Assembly (NCBI GenBank): GCA_029567325.1 | Contig: JAKQLF010000177.1 | Location: 1 to 64,000 of the forward strand | Direction of reading: 5' to 3' | From: Bacteroidota bacterium | Lineage (GTDB): Bacteria; Bacteroidota; Bacteroidia; Chitinophagales; Saprospiraceae | Length of the DNA stretch: 64,000 nt | Shown: positions 43,785-53,632 of the stretch, in pieces | Position numbering within the stretch: the first letter of the stretch is position 1 | Layout: each line of letters begins with the position of its first letter | Made by a program: the position numbers and the translations under genes | The notes under the pieces: model-generated | Seen by the model: only the letters and a program-made list of their open reading frames with translations | Told to the model about the DNA's origin: nothing | The model's database searches: none

Positions 43785-43813
43785 AAATATCGTTTTACCG
43801 GAGCGGAATTTAT

Positions 43814-45904
43814 CTAGTTTCTTGATCTTTTTCTTTCTCTTGGCGGTGCTTGAACTGGAGTACTCGGTGTTATAGGACTCACTTCACTACTCTGCTCGCC
43901 CGCTCCATCAAAATTGGATTTCTTGATTTTAATGGTCGTAGGACCTGCGATGATCTTAAATTCAGTCCTTCTATTTTGTCTATGCTCATCATCTGTACAC
44001 CTTACACCATTTTTACATTTATTGAGGATTACACTTTCTCCATAACCAACTGCTTTGATACGATCTGCAGCAATCCCTTCATTAGTAAGCCAATCCCTGG
44101 CAGACTCAGCTCTTTTTTGAGAAAGCTTTTGGTTGTATGCATTTTCACCTTGAGCATCTGTGTGAGATCCCAATTCAATGACCATATCAGGATATTCAAT
44201 CATCAATTCTTCGATATAAGATAGATCTTGCTCTGCATCGGGTAAAATGTCCCATTTATCCAAGTCATAATATATATTATTGAGCCTGATTGGCTCATTT
44301 CTACCTACTTCAGACATATCCGCGTCTGCTGGCTTAGGCTTCAACATAAATTTTTTCCTCACTGTATAGTCATCTATGATGCCAACAGTATTGAATACAG
44401 CTGTATCTGGATAAAATCCTTCTCTGGAAACCACAACTTTGTAATTTCTTTCTGGCTCAAGTGAGAAAGAAAAATCCACTGCCTTTGGATTACTTTTAGT
44501 ATCTGGATACCCTCCCAAAGTCAAATCATAAACTTCAACGGTGGCGCCTTCTAAAGGTCCCTTATCGTTGGTGACTTCAGTAAATAAGTCAATAACCAAC
44601 TCTTTGATTGCAAAACCATATATATCGTCACAGCAAGTTTCGCTAGCTTTCATTTTGAGCTTACCTTTGAAGGGGCGATTAGAAACAATAAAGCCGCGCT
44701 TCCCACTTGGATCTATTCTCAAAAACATATCATCATACGAAGAATTGTATTGATATCCCATATTTACAGGGTCTTCCCACTTACTGCCATTCCAAGTAGC
44801 ATAAAACAAATCAAAGCCACCCATACCTGGTTGCCCGTTGGTACTGTAGTATAAAGTTCCTTCCTTATAAAATGGAGAAATCTCATCCTGTTTGGTATTA
44901 ACTACGGGTCCCAAATTTACAGGGAGCCCAAAATCATCACCATTCATTTCTGAATAAAACAAGTCAAATCCTCCTTCACTTCCAGGTCTATTGGAAGAAA
45001 AAAACAAAACTTTTTTGCCAAATAATTCTCCCTCAAATGGGTGTTTATTGAGAAAATCGCCATTTAAGATTCCAATATCAGTCGCAGCACTCCAATTGCG
45101 ATCCCTAAAATACGAGATATAAATTCTAGAGGTCTCAATGCCGTTTGCTTCCAAAGTAGCTCTGGTAAAATACATTTTCCTTCCATCGCTGCTAAATGAA
45201 ACACCTCCACTATTAAATCCCGCTCTGTTTACATTGTCTGCAAGAGCTTGGGGTTTTTCATATTCACCTTTATCATTGAGCGCAGCTTTAAAAAGTTTCG
45301 CTTCATAGTCGCCTTCTTTGCCATCAAGTACAATTTCCTTACGAGCATTGAAGGAAGAATAATATAACTCACCATCTGGTCCAATAGCAGGAGCTGATTC
45401 CGCAGAACCTGAATTGACTTTTCCAGGCACCAAGCCCACGACAACCTCCAAATTATTTTCATATTTGTCGAGCATATCAATACCTGCCTTTTCTCGCAAG
45501 ATTAAAGCCTTAAGACTATCAGTGGTTAAGGCACTTCCAAGTATCAATTCATATTCTGCAAGAGCTTCTTTATACTTACCTTGATATTTATAAACACTTG
45601 CTAATGCAGGTCTGATATCTTCAAATTCTTTCTCCTTATCTCTTTTGAGCAACCTGGTATATATCTGCTCTGCTCTTCTATAATCCCTTGCCAAAACATA
45701 CAAATCAGCCATAGCTACCTGTAAATTAGGATCTTTACTTTCATCATAAGCTTTATCAAACCAATCAATTGCATTGTAATAATCTCCAGCTTTGGCTGAC
45801 ATATCAGCTACTTTCAACTTAGTCTCATACGTGACAGTCGTCCGCGGTTGGGCAAAAAGATTCACAAAGTATAAACAAGCTATTATGCTCAAAAAAAACT
45901 TCAT
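43814..45904 (-). CDS. OmpA-family protein with TPR and PD40 repeats (T9SS-associated type)
   Basis: A 696-aa outer-membrane-associated protein. The start at 45904 (MKFFLSIIACLYFVNLFAQ) gives a proper signal peptide and is preferred over the track start 16 codons upstream. Residues ~25-120 hold TPR-like repeats (DWFDKAYDESKDPNLQVAMADLYVLARDY), ~150-390 a PD40/WD40-like propeller (YYSSFNARKEI, FFSSNRPGSEGGFDLFYS), then a carboxypeptidase-regulatory-like Ig domain, and ~540-660 an OmpA peptidoglycan-binding domain (VIELGSHTDAQGENAYNQKLSQKRAESARDWL). This architecture is paired with PorP/SprF proteins and resembles PorE-type T9SS anchors. It lies 69 bp after porP. Confidence 0.88.
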   Translation of the reverse strand: MKFFLSIIACLYFVNLFAQPRTTVTYETKLKVADMSAKAGDYYNAIDWFDKAYDESKDPNLQVAMADLYVLARDYRRAEQIYTRLLKRDKEKEFEDIRPALASVYKYQGKYKEALAEYELILGSALTTDSLKALILREKAGIDMLDKYENNLEVVVGLVPGKVNSGSAESAPAIGPDGELYYSSFNARKEIVLDGKEGDYEAKLFKAALNDKGEYEKPQALADNVNRAGFNSGGVSFSSDGRKMYFTRATLEANGIETSRIYISYFRDRNWSAATDIGILNGDFLNKHPFEGELFGKKVLFFSSNRPGSEGGFDLFYSEMNGDDFGLPVNLGPVVNTKQDEISPFYKEGTLYYSTNGQPGMGGFDLFYATWNGSKWEDPVNMGYQYNSSYDDMFLRIDPSGKRGFIVSNRPFKGKLKMKASETCCDDIYGFAIKELVIDLFTEVTNDKGPLEGATVEVYDLTLGGYPDTKSNPKAVDFSFSLEPERNYKVVVSREGFYPDTAVFNTVGIIDDYTVRKKFMLKPKPADADMSEVGRNEPIRLNNIYYDLDKWDILPDAEQDLSYIEELMIEYPDMVIELGSHTDAQGENAYNQKLSQKRAESARDWLTNEGIAADRIKAVGYGESVILNKCKNGVRCTDDEHRQNRRTEFKIIAGPTTIKIKKSNFDGAGEQSSEVSPITPSTPVQAPPRERKRSRN

Positions 45905-45973
45905 TTTATTATTTTTATGTCTAATCATGATATGGATTGACTTCAATTTCATTCTATTTATCTAATGATATAA

Positions 45974-47029
45974 CTACAATCGGGGACACGTTATTATTGG
46001 ATCTGGTTTTGGTGTTTTCTTGATGATTCCAATATAACTCACACCAAATTCTATAGCATTTTGAATGCCTGAAGCATTAGCATATCCTGCAAGTGGAATA
46101 TCGTAAGCAAATCCTGCCTTGATGCTTTTATATTCAGCCCCAAGTAAAACTTGCGCTGATACAGTACCGGTTCTTGCACCCAGACCAGCTTTTACCACTA
46201 GTGGTTTCTCAGCTTTTAATTTATACCCAGCAACAAAATGACCAGATGCTTCAAAACCACTACCCTGACTTTGTATAATAAGTCCAGGCTCAATACTCAT
46301 TTGTCTATTGATGGATCCTTCATAGGTTGCAAATGCCGTTATCCGCATAGGTACATTATAATTATTTTGGAAAGCCGCATTTTCTTTTAAAAAATGGGCA
46401 AAAGCTGCTCCCAATATTAACTGTCCTTGTTTAGTTCTATTTGTGAAACTCAGGCCTCCAACCCAGTCTCCATAACTCTTTTCTACTGCTGGTGCTCCAC
46501 TGCCTCCGCCTTGTCCACTTGCGGCCGATTGTTGCAATCTTACTAGATCTGGGTCTGTTCTGTTGCCATTGAGTAGAATATTGGTGATATCAGTTCCAGT
46601 TGGTACATTGATTCTCCTAGATACACCTGTTCTTTGTGCTCCAATTGAAAATATTCTGGTTTGATTTTTATCTAATGACAAATGATAGGTAAGACCCATT
46701 CTGGAATAGGTGTCTGAAAATTTAAAAAGGCCTCTACTATCTCGATCGAATGAAAAACCTGCCCCTACCCAGTCTTGTTTCCTAATACCTCTGATCACAG
46801 GTACGTCAATCCCCGCCTCGATGGTACTGTATCCTTGTACTCCCGAATTTTGATATTGGTCCCTATACACTCCCGAAACTCTATAGGATCCAGCAAACAA
46901 GCCGTTGAGCGCCGGGTTAATGGATTGGGGTGCAAATTCAAAATAAGTAAAGTGAATATCTTGACCAAAACCGTTGACCAGTGGCAAAACAAAAATGAAA
47001 AGCAGCAATAACTTCAGTTTTCCAATCAT
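45974..47029 (-). CDS. PorP/SprF-family type IX secretion membrane protein
   Basis: A 351-aa outer-membrane barrel. The start at 47029 (MIGKLKLLLLFIFVLPLVNGFGQ) gives a compact signal peptide; the track start is 5 codons upstream. The signature FTYFEFAPQSINPALNGLFAGSYRVSGVYRDQYQ is the conserved PorP/SprF N-terminal strand block. Barrel strands follow, ending EFGVSYIGIIKK. It is needed for secretion or surface attachment of T9SS cargo, such as the protein at 219-1742. It heads a two-gene operon with the OmpA-family gene and has one of the best promoter matches in the window. The gene may be one of several PorP paralogues in the genome. Confidence 0.88.
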   Translation of the reverse strand: MIGKLKLLLLFIFVLPLVNGFGQDIHFTYFEFAPQSINPALNGLFAGSYRVSGVYRDQYQNSGVQGYSTIEAGIDVPVIRGIRKQDWVGAGFSFDRDSRGLFKFSDTYSRMGLTYHLSLDKNQTRIFSIGAQRTGVSRRINVPTGTDITNILLNGNRTDPDLVRLQQSAASGQGGGSGAPAVEKSYGDWVGGLSFTNRTKQGQLILGAAFAHFLKENAAFQNNYNVPMRITAFATYEGSINRQMSIEPGLIIQSQGSGFEASGHFVAGYKLKAEKPLVVKAGLGARTGTVSAQVLLGAEYKSIKAGFAYDIPLAGYANASGIQNAIEFGVSYIGIIKKTPKPDPIITCPRL

Positions 47030-47061
47030 ATTTGAATGTTTCAAATGAATATAGTTGAAAT

Positions 47062-47092
47062 CAAAGATATAATAGAAATTTGATTGAGCAAA
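47062..47092 (-). promoter_or_regulatory. Promoter of the porP-ompA operon
   Basis: Minus-strand TTTG (47089-47092), a 19-bp spacer, and TATCTTTG (47062-47069) match the Bacteroidota sigma consensus TTTG-N19-TAnnTTTG exactly. It lies 33 bp upstream of the porP start. Confidence 0.75.
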
Positions 47093-47306
47093 TTTGTTAA
47101 TGGTAAGGATAAATACTATTTGTCTAAAAGGACTATTTTAGATTGGCTGATATGCTGAGGATGCTTTCTTTTGGGCAAATTTTTTATAACACTGGACTAT
47201 TATTAATTCAATATTTTACATTTTACTAAGCGAAGACTTTCATCATCCCTATTCAATTTCAATAACTTGATAAAATGTTAAGTATATTTGTAAAAATGTC
47301 TGAGAC

Positions 47307-47843
47307 ATGATCGCACATAAATACCTTCCATCATACACTTACGAAGACTACTTACATTGGGAAGGTAGATGGGAATTGATTGATGGTATCCCATTTGCCA
47401 TGAGTCCTATGCCTAGTCCTTCACATCAAAAAATTTCTGGAAATTTACATTATACTTTTTTGAATGTATTAAAAAATAAAAATACATGTAGGTGTGATGT
47501 TTATCAACCCATAGACCTTAAGATATCCGAGCAAACCATTGTAAATCCTGATTTGCTCATTGTTTGTAAGCCCATTATAAAACAATTTTTGGATTTCCCT
47601 CCTGAATTGGTTGTCGAAATTCTTTCCCCTTCAACTGCTGTCAAAGATCGCACTACAAAATATGACTTGTATGAAGCATTCAAAATCAAATACTACCTCA
47701 TCATAGACATAGACAAAAACCTTATACAAACTTTTGAATTGAGTGCCGACGGAAAATATGAAATGCGACCCAGCTCTAATCAAACTTTTGAATTTAATGA
47801 GGGCTGCAAAATAGAGGTTGATTTGAGTGGTATCTTTGGTTGA
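47307..47843 (+). CDS. Uma2-family (DUF820) putative endonuclease
   Basis: A 178-aa protein of the Uma2 family with the PD-(D/E)XK nuclease-like core: WELIDGIPFAMSP, NPDLLIV, ELVVEILSPSTAVKDRTTKYDLYEAFKIKYYLIID. Members are abundant in cyanobacteria and Saprospiraceae-type Bacteroidota, and their biological role is unknown. It stands alone between an AT-rich space and mnmG, with no sign of mobility. Confidence 0.88.
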   Translation: MIAHKYLPSYTYEDYLHWEGRWELIDGIPFAMSPMPSPSHQKISGNLHYTFLNVLKNKNTCRCDVYQPIDLKISEQTIVNPDLLIVCKPIIKQFLDFPPELVVEILSPSTAVKDRTTKYDLYEAFKIKYYLIIDIDKNLIQTFELSADGKYEMRPSSNQTFEFNEGCKIEVDLSGIFG

Positions 47844-47920
47844 AAGATTCATTATCCATATTAATCAAGAAGTAAATAAACATTAAGTATTTCTTAGGCA
47901 CCTTGCAAATAAATATTGCT

Positions 47921-47928
47921 TAATTTTG
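47921..47928 (+). promoter_or_regulatory. Candidate mnmG promoter (-7 element)
   Basis: TAATTTTG fits TAnnTTTG and ends 7 bp before the mnmG ATG. A TTG lies 15 bp upstream of it. If used, the transcript would start at or next to the start codon (nearly leaderless). Confidence 0.4.
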
Positions 47929-47935
47929 CGCCACG

Positions 47936-49801
47936 ATGTTTCCAGAATATGATGTAATAGTGGTCGGAGCTGGCCACGCCGGTTGTGAAGCAGCAGTAGC
48001 AGCGGCAAATATGGGCTCTAAAGTGCTTTTAGCAACTATGAATATGCAGACCATCGCACAGATGTCATGCAATCCTGCTATGGGCGGAGTAGCTAAGGGA
48101 CAAATTGTCCGTGAAATTGATGCTTTGGGCGGATATAGTGGTATTGTCACTGATCACTCTTTGGTTCAATTCAGGATGCTCAACTTGAGCAAAGGCCCTG
48201 CTATGTGGAGTCCTCGTGCACAAAGTGACCGCATGCTTTTTGCTTCTAAGTGGAGGGAAATGTTGGAAGCTCATGAAAATATAGACTTTTGGCAGGAAAT
48301 GATCAAAGGTTTGATTGTAAAAGACGGTGTATGTAAAGGCGTCATCACAGGACTTGGTTTAGAAATTAAATCAAAGGCGGTGGTCTTGACCAATGGTACT
48401 TTCCTCAATGGTATCATCCACATCGGGGAGAAACAACTCGGTGGAGGACGTGCGGGTGAAAAAGCTGCAACTGGCATAACCGAACAACTTGTAGAGCTGG
48501 GTTTTGAAGCTGGTCGAATGAAGACTGGTACTCCTCCAAGAATTGATGGACGCTCACTCAATTATGATCGGATGGAAGAACAGAAAGGGGATGAAATTCC
48601 AGGTAAGTTCTCTTATACCGATACGCCCAAAGTTACCAAACAATTGTCTTGTTATATAACTCATACCCATCAGGCTGTGCACGATATGTTGCGCACCGGT
48701 TTTGACCAATCTCCAATGTTTAATGGAAGAATAAGAGGCTTAGGGCCTCGTTATTGTCCAAGCATTGAAGACAAGATTGATCGATTCTCGGACAAAGATG
48801 GGCATCAACTTTTTGTTGAACCTGAAGGTTGGAATACCTGCGAGATCTATGTGAATGGTTTTTCATCTTCCCTACCAGAAGACGTACAGTACAAGGCTTT
48901 GAGGTTGGTTCCTGGTTTTGAAGACATGAAAATGTTCCGTCCTGGCTATGCCATAGAGTATGATTATTTCCCCCCTACTCAACTGAAATTAAACTTAGAG
49001 ACACATCTGGTAAAACATTTATTCTTCGCTGGCCAAATTAATGGAACTACCGGTTATGAAGAGGCTGGCAGTCAGGGCTTGATGGCTGGTATAAATGCTC
49101 ACTTGTCTATAAATGATCTCCCACCTTTCATACTCAAACGATCTGAGGCTTATATTGGAGTTTTAATTGATGACTTAGTCAATAAGGGTACCAAAGAACC
49201 GTATAGAATGTTTACCTCTAGAGCAGAATATAGGATTTTACTGAGACAAGACAACTCTGACATCAGACTTACTCCACTTGCCAACGCAATTGGTATGAAG
49301 TATTTAGATGAGCGCATGGATGCAGTAAAAATTAAGGAAGAGAGCATTTCAAAAGTGATCAAATACTTTGAACAAACTAGCGTTGAACCTGATTTAATAA
49401 ATCCTTTCCTAGCATCTATACAATCCGCTCCATTGCGTCAAAAAATGAAAGCGATTACTGTCCTTTCCAGGCCAGATGTGGGCATCTCTGCAATGAGAGC
49501 TGCACTGCCTATTTTTGATGCTGAATTAAGTCAGCATTCTGAAGAAAGTCTTGTTTCTGCCGAAATCGCTATGAAATATGCAGGTTATATTGAAAAAGAA
49601 CAAGAAATGGTAGATAAAATTGAAAGACTTGAGTCAGTAAAACTCAAAGAAGGTATCAATTACCATGGTTTAGTTTCGCTTTCAGCTGAAGCAAAAGAAA
49701 AATTGTCTAAAATGAAGCCACAGACTATCGGCCAGGCTAGCAGAATTTCTGGAATTACTCCTTCAGATATCTCTGTATTACTCGTGCATGTCGGTAGATA
49801 A
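47936..49801 (+). CDS. mnmG: tRNA uridine-5-carboxymethylaminomethyl(34) synthesis enzyme MnmG
   Basis: A 621-aa FAD enzyme that, with MnmE, makes the cmnm5 modification of wobble U34. FAD motif VVVGAGHAGCEAAVAAANMG is at the N-terminus; GRAGEKAATGITEQL, KTGTPPRIDGRSL (with the thiol-rich redox part GPRYCPSIEDKIDRF) and GQINGTTGYEEAGSQGLMAGINA are all canonical. The C-terminal tRNA-binding domain ends GITPSDISVLLVHVGR. Full length. It converges with the GNAT gene, only 1 bp apart. Confidence 0.96.
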   Translation: MFPEYDVIVVGAGHAGCEAAVAAANMGSKVLLATMNMQTIAQMSCNPAMGGVAKGQIVREIDALGGYSGIVTDHSLVQFRMLNLSKGPAMWSPRAQSDRMLFASKWREMLEAHENIDFWQEMIKGLIVKDGVCKGVITGLGLEIKSKAVVLTNGTFLNGIIHIGEKQLGGGRAGEKAATGITEQLVELGFEAGRMKTGTPPRIDGRSLNYDRMEEQKGDEIPGKFSYTDTPKVTKQLSCYITHTHQAVHDMLRTGFDQSPMFNGRIRGLGPRYCPSIEDKIDRFSDKDGHQLFVEPEGWNTCEIYVNGFSSSLPEDVQYKALRLVPGFEDMKMFRPGYAIEYDYFPPTQLKLNLETHLVKHLFFAGQINGTTGYEEAGSQGLMAGINAHLSINDLPPFILKRSEAYIGVLIDDLVNKGTKEPYRMFTSRAEYRILLRQDNSDIRLTPLANAIGMKYLDERMDAVKIKEESISKVIKYFEQTSVEPDLINPFLASIQSAPLRQKMKAITVLSRPDVGISAMRAALPIFDAELSQHSEESLVSAEIAMKYAGYIEKEQEMVDKIERLESVKLKEGINYHGLVSLSAEAKEKLSKMKPQTIGQASRISGITPSDISVLLVHVGR

Positions 49802-49802
49802 A

Positions 49803-50327
49803 TCAGAGATATATTCTATATTGAGCTAGTAGGCTTCCATCATCAAACAAGCTGTCTTTTTCATAATGAAATTCCAGCTTTTTCAATAAATTGACTGAAG
49901 CTTTGTTATCAGCTTGTAAAACGGCAATGAGTGTGGTCAAATTAAATTTCGTTTTGGCCAATATCAAAACTTCTTTACAGGCTTCAAAGGCGTATCCTTT
50001 ACCAAAATAATCAGCAAGCAAGGCATATCCCAAATCTACATCCTCTAAAAATGGCCTTTTTACAATACCGCACAAACCTATAGGCTTTTGAGAGACTTTT
50101 TCAATCAATATCCAAAATCCGAAACCAATGAGTTTATAGCTCTCCATGTATCTTTCTTGAATATACTTTTGTGCATCAGGTACCGATTTTACATTTCTTT
50201 CCCCAATATACTTAAGCCAACCTTCGCTATTCAATAAATCAACCATAAAAGAGGCATCTTCCAAATTTGCTTCTCGTATGAGCAGCCTACCAGTTTCGCT
50301 GATGATATTCATAATTCCGAATTCCAA
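49803..50327 (-). CDS. GNAT-family N-acetyltransferase (RimJ-like)
   Basis: A 174-aa acetyltransferase of the ribosomal-protein-alanine-acetyltransferase-like GNAT group. The TGRLLIREANLEDASFMVDLLNSEGWLKYIGERNV opening, FGFWILIEKVSQKPIGLCGI and the acetyl-CoA-binding DLGYALLADYFGKGYAFEACKEV are typical. The C-terminal NKASVNLLKKLEFHYEKD is the usual last motif. An internal ATG (M6, 50312) may be the true start. It sits directly downstream of the ribosomal terminator. The acetyl acceptor is unknown. Confidence 0.88.
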   Translation of the reverse strand: MEFGIMNIISETGRLLIREANLEDASFMVDLLNSEGWLKYIGERNVKSVPDAQKYIQERYMESYKLIGFGFWILIEKVSQKPIGLCGIVKRPFLEDVDLGYALLADYFGKGYAFEACKEVLILAKTKFNLTTLIAVLQADNKASVNLLKKLEFHYEKDSLFDDGSLLAQYRIYL

Positions 50328-50329
50328 AA

Positions 50330-50371
50330 AATTAAAAAAGCCTTGATTTCTTTTTACAAGATATCAAGGCT
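50330..50371 (-). terminator. Terminator of the S10-spc-alpha supercluster
   Basis: Minus-strand AGCCTTGAT/ATCAAGGCT forms a 9-bp stem (50339-50371) followed by TTTTTTAATTTTTT. It lies 28 bp beyond the rplQ stop. Confidence 0.88.
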
Positions 50372-50399
50372 ACATTATTATACTCTACTTATACTTCAG

Positions 50400-50912
50400 T
50401 TATTCTTCTTCCTCAGCTGCTGATTCTGTTGCAACAACTGTTCCTGCTGTGGCAGCTGCTGCTACAGCTCCTGCTGCCGCACCACCTTTACCTCTTTTTC
50501 TTCTTCTACTCTTAGATGCTGTTTCAGTAACACCACCTTTTGGAGCGTAAACTTCATTATAATCTACTAGCTCAATCATTGCTGTTTCAGCAGCATCACC
50601 AAATCTAGTTCCTGTTTTGATGATTCTCAGATATCCTCCTGGTCTGTCAGCAATCTTTGGACCAATTGTATCAAACAATTCAGTAACCGCTTCCTTGTTC
50701 ATCAACATAGAGAAAACTATCCTACGACTGTGCTGAGCATTGTCTTTAGATTTTGTCAAAATTGGCTCCAAAAACAATCTGAGTGCTTTTGCTTTAGCCA
50801 AAGTTGTATTGATTCTTTTGTGCGTAATCAACGCAATCGAAAGGTTTCTAAGCAATGCTGCTCTATGACCTTTTTGTCTACCTAAGTGGTTAAACTTTTT
50901 TCCGTGTCTCAT
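50400..50912 (-). CDS. rplQ: 50S ribosomal protein L17
   Basis: Last gene of the alpha operon; its protein lines the peptide exit tunnel. The core ([23 protein letters not shown]...) spans residues ~1-125 and matches the bacterial protein. A ~45-residue Ala/Gly/Glu-rich low-complexity tail ([20 protein letters not shown]... ending ESAAEEEE) extends it to 170 aa, as in several Bacteroidota. The 117-bp space to rpoA has a possible long-range stem (arms CGACCTC at 50955-50961 and GAGGTCG at 51010-51016). Confidence 0.96.
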   Translation of the reverse strand: MRHGKKFNHLGRQKGHRAALLRNLSIALITHKRINTTLAKAKALRLFLEPILTKSKDNAQHSRRIVFSMLMNKEAVTELFDTIGPKIADRPGGYLRIIKTGTRFGDAAETAMIELVDYNEVYAPKGGVTETASKSRRRKRGKGGAAAGAVAAAATAGTVVATESAAEEEE

Positions 50913-51029
50913 TTGACTTTAAAAAATATGTTTCACGCAAGCGGAAAAGGACTACGACCTCAGCCCTATATTTTCCGACCGGTTAAAACGATTAATGATA
51001 AATCCTATCGAGGTCGAGTGATTTGTTTT

Positions 51030-52028
51030 TTATTCTTCGTCAAGCTTGTATTTAGAAAGATCCATTCCAAAAGTCAACCCTTTATTGACTAATAGTTCTT
51101 CAATTTCTACAAGTGATTTTTTACCAAAGTTTCTGAATTTCAATAACTCATGAGTATCAAATTTTACCAATTCGCCCAAAGTATTGATTTTAGCAGCTTT
51201 CAAACAGTTGTAAGCTCTTACCGATAAGTCCAAATCCTCAAGAGAGGTTTTGAGTAACTTTCTCATATGTAAGATATGCTCATCTACTACATTTTCTTCT
51301 CTGCTTGTTGAATCATTGAATGTGATATTTTCATCAGTAATCAACATCAAATGCTGAATCAAGATCCTTGAAGCCTCTTTGATAGCCTCTTCTGGATGGA
51401 TAGTTCCATCAGTTTTGATATCAATTGAAAGTTTCTCGTAGTCAGTTCTCTGTTCTACTCTTGTACTTTCTACTTTATAAGCAACCTTCTTGATTGGTGT
51501 ATAGATTGCATCAATTGGAATAACGCCAATTGGAGCATCTTTAGGAAGATTTTCATCAGCTGGAACATAACCTCTACCTTTAGTAACGGTTAATTCAAGT
51601 TCCAAACCTACAGAAGCATCCAAAGAGCAAATATGTAAATCAGGATTCATTACCTTAAACATATTGTTATATGTTTCAATATCGCCGGCAACAAATTCAG
51701 ATTTTCCTGAAATAGTTAGATAAATTTTATCTTCTCCACCTTCGTGATCAGTCAACAAAGGCTTTAATCTTACTTGTTTAAGATTCAAAATTATATCAAC
51801 AACATCTTCTACAACACCTTTGATTGTAGCAAACTCATGATCAACACCACCAATACGTACAGCTGATATAGCATAACCTTCAAGTGATGATAATAAAATT
51901 CTTCTTAACGAGTTTCCAATAGTCTGCCCAAATCCTGGTTCCAATGGTTTGAATTCGAATAATCCTTCGAAGTCATCTGCCTTTTGTAACCTAATTTTAT
52001 CGGGCTTTATGAAGTTGAGTAGCGCCAT
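51030..52028 (-). CDS. rpoA: RNA polymerase alpha subunit
   Basis: A 332-aa protein that dimerises to nucleate RNA polymerase assembly. The N-terminal domain (1-~230) has [22 protein letters not shown]. The C-terminal DNA- and activator-binding domain (~255-320) has [23 protein letters not shown] and [15 protein letters not shown] terminator-like hairpin between rpsD and this gene may tune its expression relative to ribosomal proteins. Confidence 0.97.
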   Translation of the reverse strand: MALLNFIKPDKIRLQKADDFEGLFEFKPLEPGFGQTIGNSLRRILLSSLEGYAISAVRIGGVDHEFATIKGVVEDVVDIILNLKQVRLKPLLTDHEGGEDKIYLTISGKSEFVAGDIETYNNMFKVMNPDLHICSLDASVGLELELTVTKGRGYVPADENLPKDAPIGVIPIDAIYTPIKKVAYKVESTRVEQRTDYEKLSIDIKTDGTIHPEEAIKEASRILIQHLMLITDENITFNDSTSREENVVDEHILHMRKLLKTSLEDLDLSVRAYNCLKAAKINTLGELVKFDTHELLKFRNFGKKSLVEIEELLVNKGLTFGMDLSKYKLDEE

Positions 52029-52063
52029 TCTACAATTTTTATTTAATATTCATTAAATGAAAA

Positions 52064-52090
52064 ACTGCTCTACACCAAGTGTAAAGCAGT
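52064..52090 (-). terminator. Terminator-like hairpin inside the alpha operon
   Basis: On the minus strand, ACTGCTTTACAC-TTG-GTGTAGAGCAGT (12 bp, one T-G wobble) is followed by TTTT, 5 bp beyond the rpsD stop and upstream of rpoA. It could attenuate rpoA-rplQ or define a processing site. Confidence 0.65.
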
Positions 52091-52095
52091 ATATA

Positions 52096-52704
52096 TTATT
52101 TAGAGTACAATTCAACGATTAATTGCTCGTTGATTTTCTCTGGAATTCTATCTCTTTCTGGATAATCGATGAAAACACCTTCCATTCTTTCGGTATTGAA
52201 TTCAACCCAAGGGAATTTAACATCAGACTTCCTTTTGCTTGCAGCAACTATGAAATCATGCTCTTTTGATTTTCCTCTCACAGAAATTTGATCACCTGGC
52301 TTCAACAAATATGAAGGTACGTTTGTCAATGTTCCATTTACTAAAACATGTTTATGAGAAACCAATTGTCTAGCACCTCTCCTAGTTGTAGCCAAACCCA
52401 TTCTGTAAACAGTGTTGTCCAACCTAGACTCAAGTAATTGTAAAAGGATTTCACCTGTTACACCACTTTTTCTAGATGCTTTTTCAAACAAATTTCTAAA
52501 TTGTCTTTCTAGAAGACCATATGTATATTTAGCTTTTTGTTTCTCCATAAGTTGTACCGCATAATCGGACATTTGCTTTCTCCTTTTGGTAGAACCATGT
52601 TGTCCTGGAGGGTACTTTCTTTTTTCGAACGCCTTATCATATCCGTGAATCGCTTCACCAAAAGCTCTTGCTTTTTTGGTTTTAGGCCCTGTATATCTTG
52701 CCAT
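52096..52704 (-). CDS. rpsD: 30S ribosomal protein S4
   Basis: A 202-aa 16S rRNA-binding assembly protein and, in many bacteria, repressor of the alpha operon. [17 protein letters not shown] and the S4 RNA-binding domain [34 protein letters not shown] are clear. The N-terminal zinc cysteines are missing (C- form). Confidence 0.97.
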   Translation of the reverse strand: MARYTGPKTKKARAFGEAIHGYDKAFEKRKYPPGQHGSTKRRKQMSDYAVQLMEKQKAKYTYGLLERQFRNLFEKASRKSGVTGEILLQLLESRLDNTVYRMGLATTRRGARQLVSHKHVLVNGTLTNVPSYLLKPGDQISVRGKSKEHDFIVAASKRKSDVKFPWVEFNTERMEGVFIDYPERDRIPEKINEQLIVELYSK

Positions 52705-52725
52705 TTCTCGAAATATATTTTAGTA

Positions 52726-53112
52726 TTAAACTCTTCTTTTCTTTGGAGGTCTACAACCGTTGTGAGGTATTGGAGTAACATCTTTGATTCTTGATACTTT
52801 AATACCTACGCCATCAATTGCTCTGATTGCTGCTTCTCTTCCAGCACCAGGACCTTTAACCAATACTTCCAAAGATTTCATACCTGCATCATATGCAACT
52901 TGAGCAGCAGATGAAGCAGCTATTTGAGCTGCATATGGTGTATTCTTCTTAGATCCTTTGAAACCAGCTCTACCCGCAGAACCCCAAGAAATTACGTGAC
53001 CTTGGTTGTTACAGATAGATATAATGATATTGTTGAAAGTCGCTTGTATATATGCAATACCATCATTAGATATCGCTACATTACGCTTTTTTACTTTTCT
53101 TCCTTTAGCCAT
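52726..53112 (-). CDS. rpsK: 30S ribosomal protein S11
   Basis: A 128-aa platform protein near the mRNA exit. [37 protein letters not shown] and [13 protein letters not shown] and the basic end [11 protein letters not shown] are family signatures. It lies 6 bp after rpsM. Confidence 0.97.
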   Translation of the reverse strand: MAKGRKVKKRNVAISNDGIAYIQATFNNIIISICNNQGHVISWGSAGRAGFKGSKKNTPYAAQIAASSAAQVAYDAGMKSLEVLVKGPGAGREAAIRAIDGVGIKVSRIKDVTPIPHNGCRPPKKRRV

Positions 53113-53118
53113 TACCTA

Positions 53119-53496
53119 TTATTTAGTTGCTTTCTTCTTATTAGCTACAGTCTTCTTCTTACCTTTTCTGGTACGAGCGTTTGTTTTAGTACTTTGACCT
53201 CTTACAGGTAAACCTTTTCTGTGTCTAAGACCTCTGTAACAAACGATATCCATAAGACGCTTTATACTTAATTGCACCTCACTTCTCAACTCTCCTTCAA
53301 CTTTGAAGCTGTCTTGAATATATTTTGAGATGAATTTCACATTGTCATCTGTCCAGTTCTCAATTTTAGTGTTCTCATCAACACCTGCAGCTTCTAAAAT
53401 CTGCTTTGCTGTTGAACTTCCAACACCATAAATATAAGTAAGACCTATAACGCCTCTCTTGTTTCTTGGTAAATCTACACCCGCGATCCTTGCCAT
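53119..53496 (-). CDS. rpsM: 30S ribosomal protein S13
   Basis: A 125-aa head protein contacting the P-site tRNA and bridging to L5. [26 protein letters not shown] and [26 protein letters not shown] are diagnostic. A Lys-rich tail follows. Confidence 0.97.
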   Translation of the reverse strand: MARIAGVDLPRNKRGVIGLTYIYGVGSSTAKQILEAAGVDENTKIENWTDDNVKFISKYIQDSFKVEGELRSEVQLSIKRLMDIVCYRGLRHRKGLPVRGQSTKTNARTRKGKKKTVANKKKATK

Positions 53497-53509
53497 GGTA
53501 AACTGTTTT

Positions 53510-53626
53510 TTATCCTTGTCTTTGTTTAAACTTAGGATTCTTCTTATTAATAATATAGATCCTTCCTTTCCTCCTCACAATCTTACAATCAGCTGATCTC
53601 TTCTTTACTGATGCCCTTACTTTCAT
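53510..53626 (-). CDS. rpmJ: 50S ribosomal protein L36
   Basis: A 38-aa protein not in the ORF track, translated by hand from the minus strand: [20 protein letters not shown] and then [18 protein letters not shown]. The length and both ends match L36. Only one of the four zinc ligands (a single Cys) remains, so it is the zinc-independent form. It lies between infA and rpsM, the standard location. Confidence 0.93.
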   Translation of the reverse strand: MKVRASVKKRSADCKIVRRKGRIYIINKKNPKFKQRQG

Positions 53627-53632
53627 AACTAT

